A DNA stretch of 31,458 nt from Peptococcaceae bacterium (GCA_019420345.1 JAHZHI010000066.1:1-31458); one strand, 5' to 3'; numbered from the stretch's first letter, positions 13,789-23,430 are shown. The notes: a model not told the origin generated them from the letters alone. Translations and numbers: made by a program.

Positions 13789-14697
13789 TTATATATACTG
13801 TTGAAAGATCGAACTAAAGCTGTCAATCAACCGGCGTTGCTGCTGGTTGGCATCTTTATTATGAACCATATACAGTTCAAAGAAAATATTCTTCGTGTGC
13901 AGTGGAATATGAACACATTCAGGAAATGCACCACGTGTCACATATGGTGGATATGAGTACATCAATGCGTTACCTTCGTTGAGAAGCTCTTTAGTCATAT
14001 TTGTATTGTTGGTACTTAAAAGGATATGCATATCCACTTCGTCTTGCAGTGCGTGCTCACCCTGAATGCCACCAGCTTCATAGATAATCAGAGGATAATC
14101 TTTGATGGACTGCAATGACAAAGTATGTTGACGCGCCAACGGATGACGTGGTGACATAGCCATATAGATCGGATAAGTGTTAAGAAGCGATAGCTCAACA
14201 TTATCCGGAATATTATTAAAGAAATGCTTTAATGTGTTTGCCACCAATACATACCCTACATCACCAGGATGTTCCGATACTTCCTTAACAATATCATCCT
14301 GATAACGTTCCTGACAGAACAACTGAACTTTTGGGAAATTATGCTTATAATCCACATACACCACCGGCAAAATACAAACGCTGATCATTGGTGACGTATG
14401 AACATTCATTTTCCCACTAATGACTTCTGTAGAATCTTCTTTCAGCGCAGAGATTTGTCGCAGCATTTGATCATAACGCGCAACAATCGCCTGAGCCGCG
14501 CTGAACACTTCTCGACCACGCTCTGTTAATGTCACACCTTTCTTGGTGCGATTCAGCAAAGGAAATCCGATTTCATCTTCCAAATTACGCAATGACTGAT
14601 TCAAACTCTGTTGTGAAATAAAAATTTTCTTGCTAGCTGCATTGATAGAACCTGCTTTAACGACTTCGATAAGGAACTCTAACTGCTCTATTTTCAT
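13789..14697 (-). CDS. LysR-family transcriptional regulator
   Basis: 302 residues, the normal LysR length. The N-terminal winged HTH (about 1-60: MKIEQLEFLIEVVKAGSINAASKKIFISQQSLNQSLRNLEDEIG...LLNRTKKGVTLTERG) is followed by a linker helix and a substrate-binding domain (about 90-300). The effector cannot be read from sequence. It is not divergent from a neighbour; both flanking genes point the same way, so the usual hint to its target is missing. GAGGTG lies just ahead of the ATG. Confidence 0.92.
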   Translation of the reverse strand: MKIEQLEFLIEVVKAGSINAASKKIFISQQSLNQSLRNLEDEIGFPLLNRTKKGVTLTERGREVFSAAQAIVARYDQMLRQISALKEDSTEVISGKMNVHTSPMISVCILPVVYVDYKHNFPKVQLFCQERYQDDIVKEVSEHPGDVGYVLVANTLKHFFNNIPDNVELSLLNTYPIYMAMSPRHPLARQHTLSLQSIKDYPLIIYEAGGIQGEHALQDEVDMHILLSTNNTNMTKELLNEGNALMYSYPPYVTRGAFPECVHIPLHTKNIFFELYMVHNKDANQQQRRLIDSFSSIFQQYI

Positions 14698-14767
14698 TCT
14701 GACACCTCAATTCTAGCAATGATGTATGACCTCCCGTCCTCCCTAATTTTCTCGATACAGTATTTTT

Positions 14768-14776
14768 ATTTTAGCA
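14768..14776 (-). promoter_or_regulatory. Possible extended -10 promoter of the LysR gene
   Basis: Minus strand TGCTAAAAT: TGn followed by -10 TAAAAT (14768-14773), about 70 bp ahead of the LysR gene start, with no good -35. Confidence 0.35.
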
Positions 14777-14820
14777 TAGAATTGTAAATATATCCATATG
14801 AAAAAGCATACTAAAATTAT

Positions 14821-17286
14821 TTATATTTGATGTGATTTTATAAGAACCCCTCGTACAAGCAAGTATAGAATATACCCTAGCATTGAAAATATACTGAGCG
14901 CTATACCTAGCATCTTTCCCGGCGGTGAAAAAGCCACACAGATATTGTGATTACCACTAGAAAGCGTACAACCCACAAAGGCTGTATTGACACGCAAAAG
15001 GTGCACTTCCTGCCCATCAACAAAGAGCTTCATCCCCTTCTGCATAGGAATGGTTGTCGCCAAAACGCTGTTTTCACGGCAATCGATTTGTCCGCTTAAA
15101 ATTCCTTTATCAGAAATGGTTTCTAAAGTTGTAAATCGTTTCTGATAAAAATTGGCTGCATCATAACAATGCCACTGTATGCCATCAATGGTGTAGCGGC
15201 CAGGAGAAAAATTGATGACCAATGACTGGACGCCATCGGGGGTTGATGTTGAAAATTTATAATGAAAGCATGTATTTTTATTCGGATATGGCGCCTTCGC
15301 ACCAGAAAGCATGTTCCGCATGCCATTTATATCAATAACCACCGAACGCGTCGTTTGATTATGAACATCAAACTGGCACAAAAGGATTTTTCCTGGCTGA
15401 GGATTTTTCATCTCAACCTCGATGCTGCACGCCTGTTTTGCATCAATCAGCCATCCAGCTTCCGTTTCCTCAATGGTCAATCCTTCGGGCAATGCTTTCT
15501 TTAACGACCATTCTGGTATAAAAGCAGGCATACCAGCCTGAAGATCTACCGGGGCTGCATCATCATCTACAACAGTTTTGCGTGCAAGCACATCCAATTT
15601 CTCATAAGGAGACAACGTTTCAAACCAATCTTGTGCAACCACGTCATCCGTCACATAAGCACGAGGCGACACATGTTTATTTTCTGCCAAAACAGCATGA
15701 CCCGACTTCATGATGACATCATATCCCTGAGGCACTTGATTTTCTGCTGTTTCCAGGTATCGCGTACCTAGAACATTCAGCAAAAACGGATCATTGGCCG
15801 TCAGCAATGCCACTCGATTATTGATTTGGATCGGTGCTAAAAGCGTATCGTAGTAAAGCGACGCATACGCCTGATTGGTTGCCGACGAATACATACTACT
15901 TCGCGGCGCAGCGCCTTTCTGCAAATTGGCTTTTTCCAAAGAATGATAGGCACTATCAAAATGATACTGGGTGTTAAACACCGTATCATTTTCTGCTGAA
16001 ACTTCCACGCCCTCAGTCATGACGGCCAGTTCTTCGCGTGACACCCAGTCTTCTGTAGCAGCATTTGTAAAAAATAAGCCTATCGGCGCAACAAGAAGAA
16101 GAACCATGACGAGGTATCGGGGCAAGCGCCAAAAACGCATCGCCAGCGCCAGCAGCAGCAAAATGCCCACATCAATTATCATCCAAACCATACGTGCATG
16201 TCCCATCCATCCCCCAAGCACCGGAACAATAATAACAAAAGGCAAAAGCGGCATCCATAAGCGTCCCCTACACGTTCTCTCTTCACATTGCGCCAAGAGC
16301 CCAGACAAATATTTCGCCATAAGCAAAATCACTAGAGGAAGGAATGGCATCAAAATTTTTGCGCGCGCGTACAACGTGCCATTGAGTACATAACTTGAAA
16401 GCGGAAACACACACAGCAGCAAAATAAAGATCGCATCCACACGCAGATGTCTATCCCGTAAACAAATAATAATGACATACAAAGCAAGCGCTGAAAGCCC
16501 AATGCCATATTTATCAAACAAGAGACTGCTAAGGTTCCAATGCGGTGTCAATAAATCAATCAGTGACACCCCTCCACTCTGACTGCTTCGATGTTCCAGC
16601 AATACCAATGCCGATGGCAGCAGCAAAAGTGCCGCCATGCCACTCGCCGCTAAAGACGCTGCCAGCCAGCCACGCCAAAAGCTTCTGCCCTTGAGACGAT
16701 ACCAATACCAACCAACCACTACAAAAACAGCAGGTGCATAATAAAAACTGCTCACGCATACACCAAAAAGACACAGCGGCAGCCAATAATAACGCTCTTT
16801 TTTCAGAGCGATCAGCGCCAGCAGTAAAAAGGGAAAATAGTTTACAAACATAATTTGCCGATGTAAATGAAACATGCAGCCAGCTGTCATAAACAACACA
16901 GCTGCCAGCCACGCGGCATCCCGCCGTTCCACCTCCAAAAGCAGCCAACGATACACCAAAATCACACTGAAAAGACCAACAGCCAGTGCATAACCTATTA
17001 AAATGGACGCCATCGAAACCTGGGGCAACAGGCAGCCTATTAGGACATCCGGACGCAAATAGCCATAATAAGCAAACTGATAGCCATTCGATCCACCGCC
17101 TAATTCCAGCCAGTTCGGCAGCAATGTGTGCTGTGCCAAACAGGCATCGCGAATGGTTTCTGCCAGCGCAACATGCTGACACAGCCAATCAATGTTTGAG
17201 CCAAATACATGCCCGGATGGCACACTGAGTATAACAAGCAAGCCGTATACAATCACCAGAGCTAGAAGTGCGAATATTTTTTTCAT
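14821..17286 (-). CDS. YfhO-family GT-C membrane protein
   Basis: 821 residues. About a dozen hydrophobic helices fill residues 1-410, followed by a large extracytoplasmic region (about 410-785) and one last membrane helix (about 787-812). The first outer loop has the family pattern GSNIDWLCQH (Asp33) followed by LPNWLELGGGSNGYQ and YLRPD, the expected catalytic loop of GT-C glycosyltransferases. YfhO proteins are thought to add sugars from lipid-linked donors to envelope polymers (for example lipoteichoic acid); donor and acceptor here are unknown. The ATG has AGGAGGC 7 nt upstream. The gene is divergent from a two-component system and shares its repeat-rich regulatory region. Confidence 0.85.
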   Translation of the reverse strand: MKKIFALLALVIVYGLLVILSVPSGHVFGSNIDWLCQHVALAETIRDACLAQHTLLPNWLELGGGSNGYQFAYYGYLRPDVLIGCLLPQVSMASILIGYALAVGLFSVILVYRWLLLEVERRDAAWLAAVLFMTAGCMFHLHRQIMFVNYFPFLLLALIALKKERYYWLPLCLFGVCVSSFYYAPAVFVVVGWYWYRLKGRSFWRGWLAASLAASGMAALLLLPSALVLLEHRSSQSGGVSLIDLLTPHWNLSSLLFDKYGIGLSALALYVIIICLRDRHLRVDAIFILLLCVFPLSSYVLNGTLYARAKILMPFLPLVILLMAKYLSGLLAQCEERTCRGRLWMPLLPFVIIVPVLGGWMGHARMVWMIIDVGILLLLALAMRFWRLPRYLVMVLLLVAPIGLFFTNAATEDWVSREELAVMTEGVEVSAENDTVFNTQYHFDSAYHSLEKANLQKGAAPRSSMYSSATNQAYASLYYDTLLAPIQINNRVALLTANDPFLLNVLGTRYLETAENQVPQGYDVIMKSGHAVLAENKHVSPRAYVTDDVVAQDWFETLSPYEKLDVLARKTVVDDDAAPVDLQAGMPAFIPEWSLKKALPEGLTIEETEAGWLIDAKQACSIEVEMKNPQPGKILLCQFDVHNQTTRSVVIDINGMRNMLSGAKAPYPNKNTCFHYKFSTSTPDGVQSLVINFSPGRYTIDGIQWHCYDAANFYQKRFTTLETISDKGILSGQIDCRENSVLATTIPMQKGMKLFVDGQEVHLLRVNTAFVGCTLSSGNHNICVAFSPPGKMLGIALSIFSMLGYILYLLVRGVLIKSHQI

Positions 17287-17313
17287 GGGAATGCCTCCTT
17301 CTTACATCCCCTT

Positions 17314-17401
17314 AGCATATCTTCTAATTCTTAAAGAACAGCGAAAGCGCTTCTAAAGAATTCTTAAGAAATTATTGTTCTTCCCTAAAATCCGTTATAA
17401 T
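17314..17401. promoter_or_regulatory. Divergent promoter region of yfhO and the two-component system, with repeats
   Basis: Three near-identical palindromic boxes, TTCTTAAAGAA (17328-17338), TTCTAAAGAA (17351-17360) and TTCTTAAGAA (17361-17370); the last two are abutting 10-bp repeats, the first is about two helical turns away. A plus-strand -10 TATAAT (17396-17401) serves the regulator gene and a minus-strand TATGCT (17314-17319) may serve yfhO; both lack a good -35, as expected of activated promoters. An AAAGCGCTTC cre-like core (about 17344-17353) sits between boxes 1 and 2 and slightly overlaps box 2. Confidence 0.6.
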
Positions 17402-17432
17402 AAACCTATCTAAAGAAAGGAGCGTTGAGGAT

Positions 17433-18146
17433 ATGACCGACTACTTTCAAGATCACGCGCCACAAGTACTCATCGTTGATGATAATCCGGAAATACGAGA
17501 AATACTTGCCATCCTCCTTGGTGGTGAAGGCTTCGCTCCCCATGAAGCTGCCAGTGGTGCTGAAGCACTCTCAATCATTCAAAAAAGGCCCTTCGACTTG
17601 ATCATCCTCGATGTCATGATGCCTGATTTAGACGGCTATCGTACATGCCTAGCCATTCGCGAACACACCAATGTTCCCATCCTATTTCTTAGCGCCAAGA
17701 CACAAGAACATGACAAAGTGCTTGGATTTGCCAGCGGCGGCGATGACTATATCGAAAAGCCTTTTTCTTATAACGAACTGATGAGCCGTGCAAAGGCGCT
17801 GGTGCGGCGGTATCATGTCTATCAGGGACGACAGGAAAGCGTCACACCTGTGTATCGTATTGACGATTTGATCATTGATACACGCACAGCCACCGTCAGC
17901 AAGGATGGCACCGAGCTCGCTCTAACGGATCTGGAATACGCCATCCTCCTGCTCCTTGTACAGCACCGCGGACAAATTTTTTCTGCATCACATCTTTTCG
18001 AAACCGTGTGGCAGGAACACCACTATCACGGCGCCAACAACACCGTGATGGTTCATATTCGCAATTTAAGGCGCAAAATCGAAGACGATCCTGCCAACCC
18101 TAAAATTATTCGCACCGTCTGGAGGAGGGGATATCGCTGTGAGTAA
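17433..18146 (+). CDS. OmpR/VanR-type response regulator
   Basis: 237 residues. The receiver domain (about 10-125) has the acidic pair Asp16/Asp17, the phosphorylated Asp60 (LIILDVMMPD), Ser87 and Lys109 (EKPF). The C-terminal winged helix (about 140-237) has ALTDLEYAILLLL and VMVHIRNLRRKIEDDP...IRTVWRRGYR, typical of the OmpR/PhoB class. AAAGGAG lies 10 nt ahead of the ATG. The downstream kinase gene overlaps its end by 8 nt, so the two are translated together. The only plus-strand operon fully inside the window. Tandem boxes upstream are its likely binding sites. Confidence 0.95.
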   Translation: MTDYFQDHAPQVLIVDDNPEIREILAILLGGEGFAPHEAASGAEALSIIQKRPFDLIILDVMMPDLDGYRTCLAIREHTNVPILFLSAKTQEHDKVLGFASGGDDYIEKPFSYNELMSRAKALVRRYHVYQGRQESVTPVYRIDDLIIDTRTATVSKDGTELALTDLEYAILLLLVQHRGQIFSASHLFETVWQEHHYHGANNTVMVHIRNLRRKIEDDPANPKIIRTVWRRGYRCE

Positions 18147-19512
18147 AACCGCTCCCTTTGCTGCAACCCAGCATTTACGCACAAAGTTCCTACTGTTCAT
18201 CGTTCTGTGGGCAGCGTGCGCCATCGCATTATTCGCCATTCTCTGGCACAATCAAGGGAACGCCGCTCAAATCGCCGAGGACATCGGGCTAATCGATTGG
18301 TTTGACGAACCAGTTTTTCGTGAAAAAGCCAGCCAAATGGCGAAAGACTATACTGTCCCCGCCTACCATGAAATTGACGAGGGCATGGACGATCCCGAAG
18401 TCATTGCGATACAACCCTACCTTAATGCACTTTCAGATGAATTCACTGGTGTTTATATTTATGGCATGGATGATGGGCTTTATCGTGCAGGAAAGTCCGC
18501 ATCTATTACGACCCGCTCATGGTTTGATTCCATATGGACCCTTGAATTCAAGATGCTGGGGGAAGAAATTGCCGAATTTCCAGTTGAATTTTCCAACGGC
18601 ACCTATACATTGCTTTATATTTCCTACCATCGGGTATTATTTGCCTATCCATACACAATTGGCAGCGCGCTTTTCTGCATCGTGCTCTTTCTGACAGGCA
18701 TATTGCTCTTTGTCAACCGAATGGTGCGGCGTATTCAGCGCATTGAGCACGCCATCCTTAAAATGTCCAGCGGCGATCTGGAAACTGCCGTGCCAGCCTG
18801 CGGAAAAGACGAAATTGGCGTTGTCGCCCAGGAGCTTGACGCTCTACGCCATACGCTCGAATCATCTATTCAACAGGAACAGCACAGCCGCCGAGCAAAT
18901 CAGGATCTCATCAGCGCGCTCTCACACGATCTGCGCACGCCACTGACTGTTCTCACCGGTTATCTTGAAGTATTAAAACGACTCCCAGACACGACAGCAC
19001 TACAAGCATCAACGATTGATCGATGCTTAAAGAAATCTGCAGATATACGCATCTTAGCAGATAAAATGTTTGACGCTGCACGCATCGAAGATGCAATCGT
19101 ACCGCCAGCTCTGACAAAGCTGCCGCTCAGCACATTTACATCTTATCTTAACGACAATATGGACTTTATAAAAATCGCTGGCTTCACAACAAACGCTCAA
19201 TACACCCCATGTGAGAAGTATTTTTTTGGCGACGCCATCATGATAAAACGGATTGCTGATAATCTATTTTCCAACATCTTAAAATATGGGGACAAACATA
19301 CACCAATTCGACTCACCTTAGAATGCAATGTATCCACATTGCATCTCACACTCAAAAATGGTATTCGCACCCATTCTGACATGCTGACAAGCAGCCACAT
19401 CGGACTCCAAAATGTTCAGCAAATGCTCAGTTACCATCACGGAAGCATTCGAACCCACCAAGACAACAACATATTTATTGTTGAACTACAACTGCCACTG
19501 ACAAATGAATAA
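18139..19512 (+). CDS. Sensor histidine kinase, VanS-like, with degenerate ATPase domain
   Basis: 457 residues starting with GTG; GGAGGAGGGG 8 nt upstream lies within the end of the regulator gene. Two membrane helices (about 17-36 and 173-193) enclose an outer sensor domain of some 135 residues; a HAMP linker (about 194-245) and a HisKA domain with His263 (ALSHDLRTPLTVLTGYLEVL) follow. In the ATPase domain the N box is present (IADNLFSNILKYG, Asn379 or nearby), but where the G1 box DxGxG should be the sequence reads LKNGIRTHSDMLTSS, and only a GLQNV motif (422-426) stands for G2. The ligand is unknown; its context suggests it governs the YfhO gene and itself. Confidence 0.9.
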   Translation: MSKTAPFAATQHLRTKFLLFIVLWAACAIALFAILWHNQGNAAQIAEDIGLIDWFDEPVFREKASQMAKDYTVPAYHEIDEGMDDPEVIAIQPYLNALSDEFTGVYIYGMDDGLYRAGKSASITTRSWFDSIWTLEFKMLGEEIAEFPVEFSNGTYTLLYISYHRVLFAYPYTIGSALFCIVLFLTGILLFVNRMVRRIQRIEHAILKMSSGDLETAVPACGKDEIGVVAQELDALRHTLESSIQQEQHSRRANQDLISALSHDLRTPLTVLTGYLEVLKRLPDTTALQASTIDRCLKKSADIRILADKMFDAARIEDAIVPPALTKLPLSTFTSYLNDNMDFIKIAGFTTNAQYTPCEKYFFGDAIMIKRIADNLFSNILKYGDKHTPIRLTLECNVSTLHLTLKNGIRTHSDMLTSSHIGLQNVQQMLSYHHGSIRTHQDNNIFIVELQLPLTNE

Positions 19513-19518
19513 AGTAAA

Positions 19519-19561
19519 AGCCATAAGAAATACACGATGTATTTCTTATGGCTTTTACTTT
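19519..19561 (+). terminator. Terminator of the two-component operon
   Basis: A perfect 24-bp inverted repeat (19511-19534 with 19538-19561) that begins inside the kinase stop codon. The GC-containing core (about 19520-19552) is followed on the plus strand by TTTTACTTTAT. Confidence 0.8.
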
Positions 19562-19564
19562 ATG

Positions 19565-19600
19565 ACAAAAAAAGATCAGGACAAATTGTCCTGATCTTTT
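19565..19600 (-). terminator. Terminator of the str operon (after tuf)
   Basis: Minus strand: stem AGATCAGGACAA/TTGTCCTGATCT with a minimal loop (19570-19600), then a T run (complement of 19567-19573). It starts about 13 bp after the tuf stop and converges with the kinase operon terminator. Confidence 0.85.
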
Positions 19601-19612
19601 AATGAGCAAAGA

Positions 19613-20803
19613 TTATTCAAAGATCTTAGCTACGGTACCTGCACCTACAGTGTGGCCACCTTCACGAATTGCGAACTGAAGACCTTCTTCCATTGCGATT
19701 GGGTGAATCAGTTCTACGGTCATGGTTACGTGGTCACCTGGCATTACCATTTCTACGCCTTCTGGAAGGGTGATGGTACCAGTTACGTCGGTCGTACGGA
19801 AGTAGAACTGTGGACGATAACCATCGAAGAATGGTTTATGACGGCCACCTTCTTCTTTCGTCAGTACGTATACCTGTGCTTCGAACTTGGTGTGTGGGGT
19901 GATGGTGTTTGGATGTGCCAATACCTGTCCACGTTCGATTTCTTTCTTATCGATACCACGGAGCAGTACCCCGATGTTGTCCCCTGCTTCTGCATGGTCA
20001 AGGATCTTACGGAACATTTCTACACCTGTGCAGACGGTCTTCTTGATTTCTGGCTTGATACCTACGATCTGCAGTTCGTCGCCGACTTTCAGCTGGCCAC
20101 GTTCTACACGACCGGTTGCTACGGTACCACGACCGGTGATGGAGAATACGTCTTCGACTGGCATCAGGAATGGCTTGTCGATGTCACGGGTTGGGGTTGG
20201 GATGTATTCGTCTACAGCTGCCATCAGTTCTTTGATGCCTTCTGCCCATGGACCGGTTGGATCCTGCAGTGCCTGATATGCGGAACCACGAATAACTGGG
20301 ATGTCATCGCCTGGATATTCGTATTCGCTGAGCAGTTCACGAATTTCCATTTCTACGAGGTCAAGCAGTTCTTCGTCGTCTACGAGGTCACATTTGTTCA
20401 TGAATACAACGATGTATGGTACGCCTACCTGACGTGCGAGCAGGATGTGTTCGCGGGTCTGTGGCATTGGACCATCAGCTGCACTTACTACGAGGATTGC
20501 ACCGTCCATCTGTGCAGCACCGGTGATCATGTTCTTTACATAGTCGGCGTGCCCTGGGCAGTCTACGTGTGCATAGTGACGGGTATCGGTTTCATATTCA
20601 ACGTGTGCAGTGTTGATGGTAATACCGCGTTCTCTTTCTTCTGGTGCCTTATCGATATCTTCGAACTTGGTGGATGCTGCTTTACCTTCCAGTGCGAGCA
20701 CTGCGGTGATTGCAGCGGTGGTGGTGGTTTTACCATGGTCGACGTGACCAATGGTACCAATGTTTACGTGTGGTTTTGTACGCTGATATTGTTCTTTTGC
20801 CAT
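19613..20803 (-). CDS. tuf: Translation elongation factor Tu
   Basis: 396 residues, full length. EF-Tu brings aminoacyl-tRNA to the ribosome as a GTP complex. G motifs are GHVDHGKT (19-26), RGITI (switch I), DCPGHADY with the catalytic histidine, and NKCD. Domains II and III are intact (VFSITGRGTVATGRVERG; REGGHTVGAGTVAKI at the end). It is the last gene of rpsL-rpsG-fusA-tuf, 32 bp after fusA with a GGAGG site 9 nt before the ATG. No separate promoter is visible in that gap. Confidence 0.98.
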   Translation of the reverse strand: MAKEQYQRTKPHVNIGTIGHVDHGKTTTTAAITAVLALEGKAASTKFEDIDKAPEERERGITINTAHVEYETDTRHYAHVDCPGHADYVKNMITGAAQMDGAILVVSAADGPMPQTREHILLARQVGVPYIVVFMNKCDLVDDEELLDLVEMEIRELLSEYEYPGDDIPVIRGSAYQALQDPTGPWAEGIKELMAAVDEYIPTPTRDIDKPFLMPVEDVFSITGRGTVATGRVERGQLKVGDELQIVGIKPEIKKTVCTGVEMFRKILDHAEAGDNIGVLLRGIDKKEIERGQVLAHPNTITPHTKFEAQVYVLTKEEGGRHKPFFDGYRPQFYFRTTDVTGTITLPEGVEMVMPGDHVTMTVELIHPIAMEEGLQFAIREGGHTVGAGTVAKIFE

Positions 20804-20835
20804 TGTTAAATTCCTCCTAAAAATCGGATGATTTA

Positions 20836-22914
20836 TTACTTACCATTGCGCTTTGCGATGATTTCATCAGCAATGGATTTTGGAACTTCTTCAAAGTGGT
20901 CGGACTGCATGGTGTAAACACCACGGCCCTGAGTACGGGAACGCAGATCGGTTGCATAGCCAAACATTTCAGACAGTGGAACGAAACCACGGATAATCTG
21001 AGTGTTGTCAACTGCTTCCATACCTTCAATGCGGCCACGACGGGAGTTCAAGTCACCCATAACATCGCCCATGTATTCTTCTGGAACGGTGATTTCAATC
21101 TTCATCACAGGTTCGAGAAGGACTGGATCAGCCTTTACTGCGCAATTCTTGAATGCCATGGAACCGGCAACCTTAAATGCCATTTCAGAGGAGTCGACAT
21201 CATGGTAAGACCCGTCAACGAGGGTAGCCTTAACGTCAACAACTTCATAACCGGCAACAACACCGTTTTCCATTGCTTCCTTAATACCTGCTTCGATAGG
21301 CCCAATGTATTCTTTTGGTACGGCACCGCCGACGATCTTGCTTTCGAACTGGAAGCCAGAACCTGGTTCAAGTGGTTCAAGATCGATGACTGCGTGACCA
21401 TACTGACCACGACCACCGGACTGACGAACGAACTTACCTTCGCCATGAACAGCCTTGCGAATGGTTTCCTTGTAGGAAACGCGCGGCTTACCAACATTAG
21501 CTTCTACGTTGAATTCTCTCTTCAGACGATCAACGATGATATCGAGGTGAAGTTCACCCATACCAGCGATGATGGTCTGACCGGTTTCTTCATCGGTCCA
21601 AGCCTTGAAGGTTGGGTCTTCTTCAGCAAGCTTAGCAAGTGCGATACCCATCTTATCCTGGTCACCCTTGGATGCTGGTTCGATAGCGATGTTGATAACA
21701 GGATCTGGGAATTCCATGGATTCGAGAATGATTGGATTCTGTTCATCGCAGAGAGAGTCACCAGTACCTACATCTTTCAGACCAACAGCCGCAGCGATGT
21801 CACCTGCATAAACCTTGTCAACTTCCTTACGATGGTTAGCATGCATCATAACGATACGGCTAATACGTTCGCGTTTGCCCTTGGTAGCATTATAAATGTA
21901 GCTACCGCTTTCAAGAGTACCGGAATATACGCGGAAGAAAGTAAGCTTACCAACGTATGGGTCGGTCATAACCTTGAATGCAAGCGCAGAGAATGGTTCA
22001 CTGTCGCTAGGATGACGTTCAGCTTCTTCACCATCTGGCAGGGTGCCTTTGATAGATGGAACGTCTACTGGAGATGGGCAGTAATCAACGACTGCGTCGA
22101 GAAGGAACTGCACACCTTTGTTCTTAAATGCAGAACCGCAGAGCACAGGAACAGTGTCGTTCGCGATGGTTGCTTTACGGATAGCCTTTTTAATATCCTT
22201 AACTTCGAGGTCGCCTTCTTCGAAGAATTTTTCCATAAGGGTTTCATCAAGTTCAGCAACATCTTCAACGAGCATCTGACGATATTCGTCAACAGTGTCC
22301 TTGAGATCTTCTGGAATTTCGATTTCTTCGTAGTTAACGAGTTCGGTACCTTCAAGGAACTTGTAAGCTTTCATTTCTACAAGGTCAACAACCCCAGAGA
22401 AATCTGCTTCTGCGCCAATTGGCACCTGCATGATAAGAGCATGTGCACCAAGGCGTTCCTTGATCTGGCGGCAAACGTTGAAATAGTTTGCACCAGTACG
22501 GTCCATCTTATTGACAAAAGCAATACGTGGAACGTTGTAACGTACAGCCTGACGCCATACGGTTTCGGATTGTGGCTGTACACCGGCAACAGCGCAGAAT
22601 ACTGCAACAGAACTATCCAATACACGCAAGGAACGTTCAACTTCGACGGTGAAGTCTACGTGCCCTGGGGTGTCAATGATGTTAATACGTTTACCCTTCC
22701 AGTGGGCTGTGGTTGCTGCAGATGTAATGGTAATCCCACGTTCTTGTTCCTGTTCCATCCAGTCCATGGTAGCAGCGCCATCATGAACTTCACCAATCTT
22801 ATGAGAACGGCCGGTATAATACAGAATACGTTCTGTGGTAGTTGTCTTACCTGCATCGATATGCGCCATAATACCAATGTTACGAGTATTTTCGAGCGAA
22901 TATTCTCTTGCCAC
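20836..22914 (-). CDS. fusA: Translation elongation factor G
   Basis: 692 residues, full length, the canonical translocase. The P-loop AHIDAGKT (17-24), switch I RGITIT, DTPGHVDF with its catalytic histidine and NKMD are all normal, as are the domain IV blocks GGRGQYGHAVIDLEP and VDSSEMAFKVAGSMAF. The start codon is GTG (22912-22914), 7 nt after GGAGG. It lies between rpsG and tuf in the classic str order. This is the housekeeping EF-G, in contrast to the paralogue at 4869-6941. Confidence 0.98.
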   Translation of the reverse strand: MAREYSLENTRNIGIMAHIDAGKTTTTERILYYTGRSHKIGEVHDGAATMDWMEQEQERGITITSAATTAHWKGKRINIIDTPGHVDFTVEVERSLRVLDSSVAVFCAVAGVQPQSETVWRQAVRYNVPRIAFVNKMDRTGANYFNVCRQIKERLGAHALIMQVPIGAEADFSGVVDLVEMKAYKFLEGTELVNYEEIEIPEDLKDTVDEYRQMLVEDVAELDETLMEKFFEEGDLEVKDIKKAIRKATIANDTVPVLCGSAFKNKGVQFLLDAVVDYCPSPVDVPSIKGTLPDGEEAERHPSDSEPFSALAFKVMTDPYVGKLTFFRVYSGTLESGSYIYNATKGKRERISRIVMMHANHRKEVDKVYAGDIAAAVGLKDVGTGDSLCDEQNPIILESMEFPDPVINIAIEPASKGDQDKMGIALAKLAEEDPTFKAWTDEETGQTIIAGMGELHLDIIVDRLKREFNVEANVGKPRVSYKETIRKAVHGEGKFVRQSGGRGQYGHAVIDLEPLEPGSGFQFESKIVGGAVPKEYIGPIEAGIKEAMENGVVAGYEVVDVKATLVDGSYHDVDSSEMAFKVAGSMAFKNCAVKADPVLLEPVMKIEITVPEEYMGDVMGDLNSRRGRIEGMEAVDNTQIIRGFVPLSEMFGYATDLRSRTQGRGVYTMQSDHFEEVPKSIADEIIAKRNGK

Positions 22915-22959
22915 TGATAATCCTCCTTTATAATAATAGTCGATATGTTAAGTAATTGA

Positions 22960-23430
22960 TTACCAACGATAATGAGCGAAAGCCTTGTTGGCTTCTGCCA
23001 TTCTGTGGGTTTCTTCTTTCTTCTTCACAGCGCCGCCAGTATTGTTGGCTGCATCCATGATTTCGTTAGCGAGACGTACATCCATGGTCTTTTCGCCGCG
23101 CTTGCGAGCGAAGGTTACCAACCAACGCAGACCAAGGGTCTGACGACGATCTGCACGTACTTCGATAGGTACCTGATAGTTTGCACCACCAACACGACGG
23201 GCTTTAACTTCAAGCACTGGCATGATGTTTTTCATTGCTTCTTCAAAAACATCAATGGCTTCATTTCCGGTTTTTTCAGCGATGATATCAAATGCGCTGT
23301 ATACGATATGTTCAGCTACACCCTTTTTACCATCAAGCATGATCTGGTTGATCAGCTTGGTGACTTGCTTGCTGTTGTAAATTGGGTCAGCGAGTACTTC
23401 TCTCTTTGGAGCTCTAGCTTTTCTGGACAT
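22960..23430 (-). CDS. rpsG: 30S ribosomal protein S7
   Basis: 156 residues, the usual length for S7, which nucleates assembly of the 30S head and contacts the exit-site tRNA. Signature segments are SRKARAPKREVLADPIYNS at the start, VKARRVGGANYQVPIEV in the middle and the end KKKEETHRMAEANKAFAHYRW. Second gene of the str operon; AAAGGAGG precedes the ATG. In E. coli S7 represses this operon; whether the leader here is an S7 target is unknown. Confidence 0.98.
   Translation of the reverse strand: MSRKARAPKREVLADPIYNSKQVTKLINQIMLDGKKGVAEHIVYSAFDIIAEKTGNEAIDVFEEAMKNIMPVLEVKARRVGGANYQVPIEVRADRRQTLGLRWLVTFARKRGEKTMDVRLANEIMDAANNTGGAVKKKEETHRMAEANKAFAHYRW

Noticed and set aside
20896..22917. A 673-codon open frame on the plus strand opposite fusA, and similar long frames opposite tuf, pta and rpoC
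   Set aside because: They lie exactly over highly conserved genes and have Cys/Phe/His/Asn-rich products typical of antisense shadows; no ribosome-binding sites support them.
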